Positions 23,799-33,497 of a DNA stretch of 45,180 bases are shown in pieces. A model generated the notes under the pieces. It saw only the letters and a list, made by a program, of their open reading frames with translations. It did no database searches and was not told the origin of the DNA. The stretch is from a bacterium. Its GTDB lineage: Bacteria > Bacillota > Bacilli > Lactobacillales > Streptococcaceae. Positions within the stretch are counted from its first letter, which is position 1, and every line of letters begins with the position of its first letter. The DNA lies in the NCBI GenBank assembly GCA_905221115.1, contig CAJNBX010000015.1:1-45180 (forward strand), in the 5' to 3' direction. Both the position numbers and the translations under genes were made by a program.

Positions 23799-26700
23799 AT
23801 GGCAGGAAATATCAAAGGTATCAAAATTGAAATCGATGGCGACACGCAACCCTTACAGAAGGCGCTGAAAAATGTCAATAAGGCTGCTACTGATGCAAGT
23901 CAGGAGTTGAAACAGATTGACAAAGCCTTGAAGTTTGACACAGGGAACGTAACGCTCTTAACTCAGAAGCAAGAAGTTTTGCAAAAGCAAGTTGCGACGA
24001 CTAAGGAGAAATTGGAAACCTTGAGACAAGCTCAGTCTCAGGTGGAACAACAGTTCAAAAATGGGAATATCGGTGCTGATCAGTACCGTGCTTTTCAACG
24101 TGAAGTCGAAGTTACTCAAAACGTCTTAAAAGGATATGAAGGTAAGCTTGCAAGTGTGAACCAGGCATTATCTGGAAACGGTCAAGCGACAGAAAACAAT
24201 ATCAGTAAGCTAAACAATTTGCAGAGTGAACAAAGCCAACTAGCATCCGAGATGGAAAAGGTGACAAGTTCATTTAAACTGCAAGAAAGTGCTTTAGGTT
24301 CAAATGCTAGCGAAGCCGAGAGAAATGCTCTTGCACAGAAAAAAATTGGCGCACAGTCTGATATTGTCAATAAGCAGATTTCAAACTTAGAACGACAATT
24401 GGAGCTCACCAAAAAAGAATTTGGTGAAAATTCCACACAAGCCAATAAAATGGAGTCTGAACTGAATCAAGCTAAGACTGCATTAAATCATCTCAACAAT
24501 GAGATGAACCAAACTAAATCGTCTGCTAATAATGCTCAAGACGGTATGACAGCAATATCAAACACTATCCGAGCAGAAGCACTTCAGCAAACGAGCGAAA
24601 AGTTGGCCGAGTTGTCGCAAAAAATCTTGGAAGTAGGGGCTTCATCTATTGAAGCAGCGGCTCAGATTCAAGCAAGTAATGCACAATTCACAACTGTTTT
24701 TGGCGACATGGAAGATCAAGCAAGAGAATCACTAAATGCTATTGGTCAGGAAATGGATATTGTTCCAGAGCGATTGCAAGGCTCATTCACTCAGATGGCA
24801 TCATTTGCTAAAACTTCAGGGTTGGACACCGCTGAAGCATTGGATCTTACTTCTCGTGCGACTAGGGCAGCAGCAGATGGTGCAGCCTTTTATGACAAGT
24901 CTATTGAGAGCGTGACAGAAAGCCTACAATCTTTTTTGAAAGGAAACTTTGCAAACGATGCGGCTCTTGGGATTTCTGCAACAGAAACGACCAGAAATGC
25001 CGCTGCAAATAAATTGTACGGGAAATCATTTAAGGACCTAAGCGAAGCGCAGAAGCAATTGACTTTGCTTCAGATGGTCGAAGACGGTAATAAACTTTCA
25101 GGAGCACTTGGACAGGCTCAGAGGGAAGCTGACGGGCTCGAGAACGTGATGGGAAACCTGAAGCAATCAGGAACCAACGCACTCGCTGTAATTGGCCAAC
25201 CAATCCTTGAAATGTTGATACCAGTCTTTCAAGCATTAGGGAAAATTGTAAACCAGGTCGCAACTTGGTTCAGTAACTTATCCGCTCCGATTAAACAAGC
25301 AATCATTGTATTTGTTGGTATTTTAGCGGTTGTAGGGGCCTTGCTACCAATTTTTCTCGCCGTACAGGTTGCAGCGGCTGCAATGGGAACAACAGTTCTT
25401 GGGCTTATTGGAGCATTTGCTCCAATAATCGGAACAGTTTTGGGAGTTGTAGCCGTCATCACGCTTCTAATTGTCGGTTTAAAGGAATTGTGGGAAAACA
25501 ATGAGACCTTTAAGAATTTTGTAATCAACACTTGGGAAAGTATCAAGAGCGCTATTTCATCAGCTATACATTCTATACTAGAAATCGTTCAAACTATTTG
25601 GAATGCCCTGTTATCTTTGTGGAAGAAAAATCAAGATACGATTTACAATATTGCGAGCACTGTCTGGAATGCCATCTCAACGGTTATCTTAACAGTAGTT
25701 CAAGCAATCAGCACAGTAGTTCAAGATGTTTGGGGAATTTTAACGAATTGGTGGAAAACTAATCAAGAAGATATCCTTAAAACAGCTAGCTATGTTTGGA
25801 ACATCATGTCATACTTGATAACTTTAGCAATCACTGGCATTGATAAGGTTATTCAGGATGTTTTTGGAGGGATGATTGCTTGGTGGGAATCTAACCATAC
25901 ATGGATTATGGAGATTGTCAACACGGTTTGGGGAGCTATTCAAACCGCAATCAGCACAGCCATCCAGAATGTTTCAGATTTTATTATTTCTGTATTTGGT
26001 GGGATCACTGAATGGATAGACGAGAACCAGGCGCTTATTGAAAGTACCTTTAAGATTGTTTGGGAGACTATCTCTACAATAATTGGTACGACTATTAACA
26101 TCATCACTACGGTTATTCAAGTCGCTATGGAATATCTGGTTCCATATTTTGAAGCGATGTGGACGAATATGCAAACAAGCGTATCGATGGTTTGGGAGGT
26201 GCTTAAAACAGTCGTACAGACTGCTATAACAGTCATCCAAGGCATCATTACTGCTATCATGCAAGTAATCAATGGAGATTGGTCAGGAGCATGGGAAACA
26301 ATCAAAAATACCATGTCAGTTATTTGGGAAGCGATTAAATCAATTGTTTCAACAGTAATTTCTTCAATCTCAAGCATCATTTCAACGGCATGGCAAGGTA
26401 TTTCCACAACAATTGGGAATATCATGAATGGCATTTCAAGCACAGTATCCAGCGTCTGGAATGGGATTAAAAATTCCATCGGTAGTGCCATCAATGGGGC
26501 GAAGGACCTTGTTAGCACGGCTATCAATGCCATCAAAGGATTGTTTAACTTCAACATCAGCTGGCCACACATCCCGCTACCTCACTTTTATGTGAGTGGT
26601 TCGGCCAATCCATTAGACTGGTTGAGTCAAGGTGTTCCAAGCATTGGAATCGAATGGTATGCCAAAGGCGGTATCATGACGAAACCAACTATCTTTGGAA

Positions 26701-26954
26701 TGAATGGCAACAGTCTTATGGTTGGTGGTGAAGCTGGTAATGAAGCAGTATTGCCGCTTAACGATAAGACACTTGGAGCCATCGGTCGAGGTATCGCTCA
26801 GACAATGGGTGGAACTTCACCGACAATCAATATCACTATCACTGGCAATACCGTCAGAGAAGAAGCAGATATCAGTCGGATTGCTGATGAGGTGGCTCAG
26901 CGTATTGCTGACGAATTGCAACGTAAGACACAATTGAGAGGAGGATTTGCATGA
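23799..26954 (+). CDS. Tape measure protein
   Basis: The 1051-residue protein sets tail length and helps DNA entry. Residues 1-270 are coiled coil with many Gln/Lys (DASQELKQIDKALKFDTGNV). About 495-560 is strongly hydrophobic (AIIVFVGILAVVGALLPIFL), the usual membrane-active part. About 565-915 consists of Trp-rich repeats of roughly 35-40 residues with the words VWNAI, VWGIL, VWETI. The C-terminal FGMNGNSLMVGGEAGNEAVL is typical. No peptidase domain was seen. Ribosome site GAAAGGAGG. Confidence 0.96.
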   Translation: MAGNIKGIKIEIDGDTQPLQKALKNVNKAATDASQELKQIDKALKFDTGNVTLLTQKQEVLQKQVATTKEKLETLRQAQSQVEQQFKNGNIGADQYRAFQREVEVTQNVLKGYEGKLASVNQALSGNGQATENNISKLNNLQSEQSQLASEMEKVTSSFKLQESALGSNASEAERNALAQKKIGAQSDIVNKQISNLERQLELTKKEFGENSTQANKMESELNQAKTALNHLNNEMNQTKSSANNAQDGMTAISNTIRAEALQQTSEKLAELSQKILEVGASSIEAAAQIQASNAQFTTVFGDMEDQARESLNAIGQEMDIVPERLQGSFTQMASFAKTSGLDTAEALDLTSRATRAAADGAAFYDKSIESVTESLQSFLKGNFANDAALGISATETTRNAAANKLYGKSFKDLSEAQKQLTLLQMVEDGNKLSGALGQAQREADGLENVMGNLKQSGTNALAVIGQPILEMLIPVFQALGKIVNQVATWFSNLSAPIKQAIIVFVGILAVVGALLPIFLAVQVAAAAMGTTVLGLIGAFAPIIGTVLGVVAVITLLIVGLKELWENNETFKNFVINTWESIKSAISSAIHSILEIVQTIWNALLSLWKKNQDTIYNIASTVWNAISTVILTVVQAISTVVQDVWGILTNWWKTNQEDILKTASYVWNIMSYLITLAITGIDKVIQDVFGGMIAWWESNHTWIMEIVNTVWGAIQTAISTAIQNVSDFIISVFGGITEWIDENQALIESTFKIVWETISTIIGTTINIITTVIQVAMEYLVPYFEAMWTNMQTSVSMVWEVLKTVVQTAITVIQGIITAIMQVINGDWSGAWETIKNTMSVIWEAIKSIVSTVISSISSIISTAWQGISTTIGNIMNGISSTVSSVWNGIKNSIGSAINGAKDLVSTAINAIKGLFNFNISWPHIPLPHFYVSGSANPLDWLSQGVPSIGIEWYAKGGIMTKPTIFGMNGNSLMVGGEAGNEAVLPLNDKTLGAIGRGIAQTMGGTSPTINITITGNTVREEADISRIADEVAQRIADELQRKTQLRGGFA

Positions 26955-27673
26955 TAAAGCATAATGAGCTTGTGATTGATGATGTGAGAACATCGTCTTT
27001 TCCTTTTAAGGTCATTGTTCACGATTCTCCTTCAATCGCTCTAGGAGAGAGCAAGACAGCTCTCTTGGAGCATGGTGGTATCAGTGGGGCAATCGTTCAG
27101 ACGAACAAGCACAGGGAATTGGTCAAGAAACCTTATACGATTTACTTAGTCAAACCGACCGAAGAGCAGATGAACCAATTTATGAGTCTGTTTATCCGTG
27201 AGAAGTTCTGGTTAGAAAGTGAGCGAGTCAAAACAACTCGACTCTGGTGTTATAAAGTCAATGTGACTGATCTTGAAGAAGTGCAACCTGGTCTTTACAT
27301 GACCAAGGCGACCTTCACTTGTCACCCTACCAAATACTTCAAAGCCACTGATACTCAGCGATTGACAAGAAGTGGGACTTTGACAGTTCAAGGTTCTGCT
27401 CTTGCCTTTCCTAAAATTACAATCATTGGCCAGAGCGCTGTTGAGACTTCGTTTACAATTGCTGGTCAGGTCATTCGTCTTGAAAGGCTTGCTGAGTCGC
27501 TTGTGATGGTCAACAATCCTGATAATCCTAGTTTTAAGACAACAACAGGAAAACCAGTGAAATGGTCAGGGGATTTTATCACAGTTGATCCAGCGAAAGT
27601 GCAGAATGTTGGTGTTGTTTTAGGTCCAGGTATTCAATCGCTTGAAATCGAAACGGTTTGGGGGTGGGCATAA
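26951..27673 (+). CDS. Distal tail protein (Dit)
   Basis: The 240-residue protein forms the ring joining tail tube and tip. The N-terminal half has the Dit pattern (IDDVRTSSFPFKVIVHDSPS, HRELVKKPYTIYLVKPTEEQ), and the C-terminal galectin-like half ends SLEIETVWGW. It overlaps the tape measure gene by 4 nt and abuts the next gene. Confidence 0.9.
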   Translation: MIKHNELVIDDVRTSSFPFKVIVHDSPSIALGESKTALLEHGGISGAIVQTNKHRELVKKPYTIYLVKPTEEQMNQFMSLFIREKFWLESERVKTTRLWCYKVNVTDLEEVQPGLYMTKATFTCHPTKYFKATDTQRLTRSGTLTVQGSALAFPKITIIGQSAVETSFTIAGQVIRLERLAESLVMVNNPDNPSFKTTTGKPVKWSGDFITVDPAKVQNVGVVLGPGIQSLEIETVWGWA

Positions 27674-30600
27674 TTGCTTTATCTACTTAATAAAGATGTG
27701 AGAACCGTTCGGTGGAACGGGGAGCCACTTCATGAAGCAAGTTCGGCGATTGTTAAAGAAATCATGAATGGCGATTTCACCTTAACTGTGAAATATCCTA
27801 TTTCTGACTCTGGTATTTATAAGCTTATCCAAGAAGATATGCTTATAAAGGCTCCGACTCCTGTTTTAGGAGCGCAGCTATTTCGCATCAAGAAACCTGT
27901 TGAAAACAATGATCATCTGGAAATTATAGCCTATCATATTTCAGACGATGTGATGCAACGTTCTATCACACCAGTAAGTGTGACTAGTCAGAGCTGTGGC
28001 ATGGCTCTTTCTCGCATGGTTCAAAACACCAAAACTGCTTTGGGGGATTTTTCTTTCAATAGCGATATCCAGGATCGTAGGACCTTCAACACGACTGAAA
28101 CAGAAACTCTATACTCTGTATTGCTGGACGGTAAGCACAGCATTGTTGGTACATGGGAAGGCGAGCTGGTGCGTGACAATTTCGCTCTGACAGTGAAGAA
28201 GAGTCGTGGTGAGAATCGTGGTGTTGTTATTACAACGCATAAGAATCTGAAGGATTACCAACGTACAAAAAACAGTCAGAATGTTGTCACAAGAATCCAT
28301 GCTAAATCGACTTTTAAAGCTGAAGGTGCTGAAAAAGAAACGACTATCAGAGTGACTGTTGATAGTCCTCTTATCAACTCATACCCTTATATCAATGAAA
28401 AAGAGTATGAGAACAACAATGCTAAAACTGTTGAAGAGTTGCAAAAGTGGGCACAGTCTAAGTTCTCAAATGAGGGCATTGACAAGGTCTCTGATGCTAT
28501 CAAGATTGAAGCTTATGAACTTGATGGGCAAGTGGTTCATATGGGCGACACGGTCAATCTCAAGAGTTGGAAGCATAATGTCGATGCATTCAAGAAAGCT
28601 ATTGCTTATGAGTTCGATGCCTTAAAAGAAGAGTACATCTCTCTGACTTTCGACGATAAGGCAGGCACTGGTGCTTCAAGAGCTTCTGGTGGGCTATCTA
28701 GCGCAGCCGATGCAATCCTTGGTGTGACAGAATCTGCACAAGAAATCGCCCTTGAAAAGGCTCTTCAAAATGCCGACTTAGGTTTTGATCATCAAGCTGG
28801 ATTGTTGAGACAGGAAATTTTGGACGGTATCGAACTTGCTAGAGCTAAAGCTGAAGAAGTTAAAAGAGAACTCTCTGATACTATCAATCAGCGTTTCGAC
28901 AGCTTTGACAACGCTTCGATACAAGAGGCCAAGCGCAGGGCCGAGGAAGCCTTGCGAAATGCTGGTGCCAGCAGTTTGCTTGCTCAAGAAGCTAAGCGGA
29001 TTGGTCTAGATTCTATCGCTAGACTTGAAGCGTTTAAGAGACAGGCTACGAGCGCTCAGGCTTCTTTGTCTGGTGATTTGGACGCTCTGAAACGGACGGT
29101 TGCAAGTGAGGTCAATCAAGCTTCAGAATATCGCAGAACGACCACAGAGGCTCTTAGTCGAATGACTGGGCAGATGAACGGATTTGCGACGAAAAGTGAG
29201 GTCAGACAAGATGTAGCTGGTTTGACTGAGACATTTGCTAAGCTTAAAACTGATACGAACAATTTGATTTCTGGAGCTAAAAGCGAAATTACTCTAGCAA
29301 AAACAGAATTCAAAAAAACAGCTGATGGATTATCTGCTAAAATGTCAACAGTCGAGAGCTATGTAAGCCAAGAAGGCCAGCGAGAAGAGAGCTTGCAGCG
29401 CTATGCTCGTGAGGAAAGCGCAAAACAAGCGACGGCAGTCCGAGAACAGATATCCAGAGATTATGTCGGTAAGAACACTTTTCAAGAAAGCGTTCAGGGT
29501 GTTGAAAGACGTTTAGAAAGTCTTTCTCTTGGAACTAGTGGAAACCTGCTGAAAAATAGTGATGACGGATTTTACAATCAGCACGATAAGCGATATAGAC
29601 TTGTTGAAACCTTGCAAGCGAATCAAACTTATACTCTCGTTACGAAATATTGGCACGGAGAGAACTCAACCAGTCATACTTTTTATGATGGAGTCGGCAA
29701 ATGGCAACGTTTGAACTATCACAAAGCGATTGATGCTTGGATGGTGCAATTTACACCGACTCAAGAAATTCCAGCTGGGACAGAGATTATTTTATCTGCT
29801 GTTCCAAATGATGCCAAAGGAAATATGAATTGGGCAACACTTGTCCGTGGAGTGATTCCACTTATTCATTGGCAACCTGCTAAAGGTGATGTAGAGGAAG
29901 GCGTTACGCAGAAGCTGGCCGAATACAAAGAAACTGTAGACGGTCGTTTTGCTACGATTTCTAGTCAAATAAATGGCAAAGCTAATCAGAGCGACTTCCA
30001 GCGTGTAAAGGAAACTAGTCAGCTGTATGAACGTATTTTAGGCGGTTCAGGTTCAAGCGACCAAACAGTTAAAGACAACGTCGCTCGGCTAGTGATGACA
30101 AATCAGCTATTTCAGACGGAAGTAGGGAAATACTCTGGAAATGGTGTTAACCGTGCTCTCAATACTACTTCAGACTGGGGGCCGTTTACTTCACGTTCTG
30201 GAAACGATGGAGTCAACCTTCATGCGGATCTACATAAAATCCTATCAAGTGGCTTTAAGGCAGGAGATAACGTTCATGTGCGCATGGAAGTCAGTATTGA
30301 CGGTGTGCAACGTTTCAACGACAAGCAAATTGTAGCTATTCTACAATCTTATGGAGATGTGACGGACTGGTCAAGAGCAGGCAGAACATTCGATTACAAT
30401 ATAGGTACTCTTCAACCAGAAAATAACTGGCGTCTAATTGAATTCGATACTATCATGACCGAAGAGATGTTGAAAAATAACAGTTGGATGTTGAATCTTC
30501 GTGTTGATGGAGCGAGGTCGTATAAGGTTCATACAAAATCTGTAAAGGTTGAAAAAGGAAATGTTGCGAGCGCTTGGAGTCCTGCTCCAGAAGACACAGA

Positions 30601-31699
30601 AGAAGCTGTTCGCACGGTTCAAAGTCAACTAGCTGGGTCGTATGCTATTCAAAATCTGACGAGTGCAGGTTCAATCATTTCACAAATCAATGCGACTAAC
30701 AATCAAATCTTGATTGAAGCTGAAAAGATTCGATTAAAGGGTAAGACCTTGCTGGACGAACTCACAGCTATTCAAGGGTACTTCAAACGCTTGTTCGTAG
30801 GTGAGGGTACATTTGCGACTTTGAACACAGATATTTTGCGAGCTAACTCTATCACAGCTGACAAGTTGGTCATGGATATAGCTATGGCCAGACGATTCGT
30901 CTCGAGCGACATCTTCACGGATACGCTTGCTACTAAAGAAGCTTTCATCAACAAGCTTCGGTCAGTGGTGGTCACTGCGACCTTGCTTGAAGGATTCCAA
31001 GGTTTGATAGGAGGTTTCAGATTTGGTCAATACCCGAACAGGAATGGATATTTTATCACAGGAGTTTCCTCTGTTAGTGTTGGGATGGGTAACGGAACGA
31101 ACGCTGGTGCGAACAGGAACGCATTTTGGGCAAATTGGGGTGAAAGTTTAGACACTCCTGGCCCAAAAGCTTGGTACGTCAATACAGACGGGAAGATGTA
31201 CTGTAGAAATGAAGCGACCTTCCATTCAAAAGTGGATTTTTCAAGCATATCAAACCCTAATTTTTACTCTAAAATTAAGGCTCACAAAGGCGTTTGGGTT
31301 GGCACTGACGATGTGAACGGAGAAGGGGATAATCCAGACGGTGGATACAATAGAGTTGTTTGGTGGAGTCAAATTGTTACCGGAAAATGGAGACAATACG
31401 CTGGAATCACAACAGCATCGGATAGAAAATTAAAAGAGAACATTGAATCGACACCCGTCAAAGCTTTAGATAAAATCAAGGATTTGAATTTAGTGGCCTT
31501 TGACTACATTAAGGATAAGACTCACGAAGAAATTGGTCTGATTGCGCAAGAGGTGCAGGATATAATTCCTTCAGCAGTACTTGATGATGGAAATGACTCT
31601 TATCTCTCAATTCAATACTCAAAATTTGTACCGTACTTAATTAAGGCCATTCAAGAATTAAATCAAAAAATAGAAAAAATGGAGAAGACAATAGCATGA
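27674..31699 (+). CDS. Tail-tip/receptor-binding protein with S74 chaperone end
   Basis: A 1341-residue mosaic. Residues 1-330 are a Tal-type (Prophage_tail) domain that docks on Dit (MLYLLNKDVRTVRWNGEPLH). About 350-610 is coiled coil (EAKRRAEEALRNAGASSLLA). About 618-740 and 820-980 look like two carbohydrate-binding modules (NLLKNSDDGFYN; VNRALNTTSDWGPF). From about 1246 the S74 intramolecular chaperone follows, with the Ser-Lys words SDRKLKENI and IGLIAQEVQDIIPSAV; it is expected to cut itself off after trimer folding. The start is TTG directly after the previous stop. The host ligand is not visible. Confidence 0.9.
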   Translation: MLYLLNKDVRTVRWNGEPLHEASSAIVKEIMNGDFTLTVKYPISDSGIYKLIQEDMLIKAPTPVLGAQLFRIKKPVENNDHLEIIAYHISDDVMQRSITPVSVTSQSCGMALSRMVQNTKTALGDFSFNSDIQDRRTFNTTETETLYSVLLDGKHSIVGTWEGELVRDNFALTVKKSRGENRGVVITTHKNLKDYQRTKNSQNVVTRIHAKSTFKAEGAEKETTIRVTVDSPLINSYPYINEKEYENNNAKTVEELQKWAQSKFSNEGIDKVSDAIKIEAYELDGQVVHMGDTVNLKSWKHNVDAFKKAIAYEFDALKEEYISLTFDDKAGTGASRASGGLSSAADAILGVTESAQEIALEKALQNADLGFDHQAGLLRQEILDGIELARAKAEEVKRELSDTINQRFDSFDNASIQEAKRRAEEALRNAGASSLLAQEAKRIGLDSIARLEAFKRQATSAQASLSGDLDALKRTVASEVNQASEYRRTTTEALSRMTGQMNGFATKSEVRQDVAGLTETFAKLKTDTNNLISGAKSEITLAKTEFKKTADGLSAKMSTVESYVSQEGQREESLQRYAREESAKQATAVREQISRDYVGKNTFQESVQGVERRLESLSLGTSGNLLKNSDDGFYNQHDKRYRLVETLQANQTYTLVTKYWHGENSTSHTFYDGVGKWQRLNYHKAIDAWMVQFTPTQEIPAGTEIILSAVPNDAKGNMNWATLVRGVIPLIHWQPAKGDVEEGVTQKLAEYKETVDGRFATISSQINGKANQSDFQRVKETSQLYERILGGSGSSDQTVKDNVARLVMTNQLFQTEVGKYSGNGVNRALNTTSDWGPFTSRSGNDGVNLHADLHKILSSGFKAGDNVHVRMEVSIDGVQRFNDKQIVAILQSYGDVTDWSRAGRTFDYNIGTLQPENNWRLIEFDTIMTEEMLKNNSWMLNLRVDGARSYKVHTKSVKVEKGNVASAWSPAPEDTEEAVRTVQSQLAGSYAIQNLTSAGSIISQINATNNQILIEAEKIRLKGKTLLDELTAIQGYFKRLFVGEGTFATLNTDILRANSITADKLVMDIAMARRFVSSDIFTDTLATKEAFINKLRSVVVTATLLEGFQGLIGGFRFGQYPNRNGYFITGVSSVSVGMGNGTNAGANRNAFWANWGESLDTPGPKAWYVNTDGKMYCRNEATFHSKVDFSSISNPNFYSKIKAHKGVWVGTDDVNGEGDNPDGGYNRVVWWSQIVTGKWRQYAGITTASDRKLKENIESTPVKALDKIKDLNLVAFDYIKDKTHEEIGLIAQEVQDIIPSAVLDDGNDSYLSIQYSKFVPYLIKAIQELNQKIEKMEKTIA

Positions 31700-31908
31700 A
31701 TAACAACATGGACGCAGTAGTAAATCAGTTAACACTTGATTCATTGACTAAAAAACTAGCAGTCAGCGAGCAAGAATCAGCTAAGAACGAGGCTCTTTAT
31801 TTGTATGCAGCAAGCGAATTGCACACGATGAAAGAAGTCCTAGAATATGACTCAGCTCTAAAAGAGTTATTTGAAGAAGTGAAAGGAAAAATGACAAATG
31901 GCAATTAA
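31696..31908 (+). CDS. Small phage protein after the tail tip
   Basis: A 70-residue, probably helical, acidic protein (TLDSLTKKLAVSEQESAKNE, LKELFEEVKGK). It overlaps both neighbours by 4 and 11 nt. No domain recognised; common at this place in streptococcal phages. Confidence 0.7.
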   Translation: MNNNMDAVVNQLTLDSLTKKLAVSEQESAKNEALYLYAASELHTMKEVLEYDSALKELFEEVKGKMTNGN

Positions 31909-32485
31909 CGGTTATGAACTAGCAAATAAGCCTTATACGCGAGGTTTGGGCGACAAGACTGTGACGGTCGTTGAGGTCAAGCTTGCCGATGGCAGTCGTT
32001 ACAGCACGAATTTGCGTGAGCTAACAGGAGACCGCACAGGCGATTCTGACGATGTTTTAATCAAAGCAATATTAGATATTGTCAAGACTGAAATTGATCC
32101 GTCTGGCGCAATCGTGCAAGCTCAAGAGCAGCTTAAAAAAGCTAAGGAAGATTTGACTGCTAACAAAGAGTATCTTGAATCTGTCTCAGCAATTACTGAG
32201 GTCTTGATTGCTCTGGCAATTTCTCAAAACGGTGGCATGCCTACTCATGCTTATGGCAAGGTGGCTGGATTTGTTAAGCCTCTTGTAAAAGAACGTCGCT
32301 ACTCAAATGGCGACATCATCTCAGGAGCTTATCCATTCGATACGAATCCAAAATGGCCACAAGGCACACAGACTATCTTCAAGTTCCAGATGCAGGCTAA
32401 TGAGGGTTACACATACAAAGACCAAGCGCTGTCTGATATGCTACAGCAAGGTGTACTGACCGTGGTCATGCCACGGATTGAGTAA
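31898..32485 (+). CDS. DUF1366-type phage protein
   Basis: The 195-residue product resembles DUF1366 proteins that precede the holins in streptococcal phages. It has a beta-rich start (VTVVEVKLADGSRYSTNLRE), a helical middle (AQEQLKKAKEDLTANKEYLE) and a second beta part (GFVKPLVKERRYSNGDIISG). It may be a tail-tip or baseplate component; that is inferred from position. Confidence 0.72.
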   Translation: MAINGYELANKPYTRGLGDKTVTVVEVKLADGSRYSTNLRELTGDRTGDSDDVLIKAILDIVKTEIDPSGAIVQAQEQLKKAKEDLTANKEYLESVSAITEVLIALAISQNGGMPTHAYGKVAGFVKPLVKERRYSNGDIISGAYPFDTNPKWPQGTQTIFKFQMQANEGYTYKDQALSDMLQQGVLTVVMPRIE

Positions 32486-32495
32486 GGGGGATTTT

Positions 32496-32936
32496 ATGTC
32501 ATGGTCTGAAATAATCGAGAAAATGATACATGCGATTACTCAGCTTGCTCCTACAATAGGGGTTATTGCTACTGGTTGGTTTGGGATGCGAGCAAATAAA
32601 GCAGGAAATCTCAATCAAGAACAATTTAAGGAGCTAAAAGGTGAATTGAGTACTATTCACGACATCGGTGAAGAGAACAAGCGAAATATAACCGAGATCA
32701 ACAACAAGCTAGCAGTTCATGATGAAGCGCATCTAGCAACAATGTATCTACGTCTTGAGCGTGATATTACAGTCGCTCTCAAGCGTGGATATACAAGTGT
32801 TCACGAGTCGGATATTATCCACAAAATGCACTCAAGTTACAAGAAGCTCGGAGGCAACGGGCGAATTGATGCCCTATTCAATAAATACTTAAATTTAGAA
32901 ACTTTGGAGGAAAATACAAATGCAACAAATTACTGA
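32496..32936 (+). CDS. Holin-associated membrane protein
   Basis: The 146-residue product has an N-terminal hydrophobic part (ITQLAPTIGVIATGWFGMRA) that could span the membrane, followed by a long coiled region (QFKELKGELSTIHDIGEENK) and a C-terminal folded part. ATG 32496 behind AAGGGGG is preferred over an in-frame TTG at 32478. It leads the lysis module and overlaps the LLH-type holin gene by 17 nt. Confidence 0.7.
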   Translation: MSWSEIIEKMIHAITQLAPTIGVIATGWFGMRANKAGNLNQEQFKELKGELSTIHDIGEENKRNITEINNKLAVHDEAHLATMYLRLERDITVALKRGYTSVHESDIIHKMHSSYKKLGGNGRIDALFNKYLNLETLEENTNATNY

Positions 32937-33252
32937 AATCATTACAAACGGTGCAATCAGCATCCTAGTCATTTTGGCAGGGGTGGCAGTTAAAGCGGTC
33001 AAGGACTATCTTGTTCAAAAAGGTGGTGAACAGACTGTCAAGATCGTTGAAATCTTGGCTAAAAATGCGGTGCATGCCGTAGAGCAGGTCGCTTCTGAGA
33101 CTGGATACAAGGGCGAAGAGAAGCTGGAGCAAGCCCGCACGAAAATCCGTGCTGAGCTTAGCAAATATAACATTAGTATGACTGATAAGGATCTCGACAC
33201 ATTCGTCGAGTCAGCTGTAAAAGAAATGAACGATGCGTGGAAAGGGGAATAA
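32920..33252 (+). CDS. Phage holin, LLH type
   Basis: The 110-residue protein has one N-terminal membrane span (GAISILVILAGVAVKAVKDY) and a helical cytoplasmic part (ILAKNAVHAVEQVASETGYK, EKLEQARTKIRAEL), the layout of the LLH holin family. It would form membrane lesions that release the lysin. A second holin gene follows directly. Confidence 0.85.
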   Translation: MQQITEIITNGAISILVILAGVAVKAVKDYLVQKGGEQTVKIVEILAKNAVHAVEQVASETGYKGEEKLEQARTKIRAELSKYNISMTDKDLDTFVESAVKEMNDAWKGE

Positions 33253-33254
33253 AC

Positions 33255-33485
33255 ATGATTAACTGGAAACTACGATTACAAAATAAAGTAACACTGATTG
33301 CTCTTTTGGGAGCAATCTTCTTGATGGCTCAGCAATTTGGATTGGATATTCCGAAAAATATTCAAGGCGGTGTAAACACATTCGTGTATATTCTTGTATT
33401 GTTGGGTGTGGTAAACGACCCGACAACAGCAGGAATTTCTGACAGTAACCCTGCTCTTGACTATCATGAGCCAAGTGAGGACTAG
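33255..33485 (+). CDS. Phage holin, phi LC3 type
   Basis: The 76-residue protein has two hydrophobic segments (VTLIALLGAIFLMAQQFGLD and FVYILVLLGVV) and the INWKLRLQNK start and DPTTAGISDSNPAL end of the phi LC3 family. ATG 33255 is chosen as the family start behind AAAGGGGAA. It precedes the lysin gene. Confidence 0.92.
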   Translation: MINWKLRLQNKVTLIALLGAIFLMAQQFGLDIPKNIQGGVNTFVYILVLLGVVNDPTTAGISDSNPALDYHEPSED

Positions 33486-33497
33486 GAGGAGACAATA

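Noticed and set aside
26117..26572. 151-codon minus-strand frame in the tape measure gene
   Set aside because: It is the reverse reading of the repeated Trp/Ile-rich part of the tape measure protein; no start signals.
23799..26954. Peptidase domain in the tape measure protein
   Set aside because: No M23 or NlpC/P60 motif was found; the repeats are Trp-rich structural units.
27674..31699. PblB-like platelet-binding virulence gene
   Set aside because: The protein fits a Tal/receptor-binding layout with an S74 end. Nothing specific to PblB was seen.
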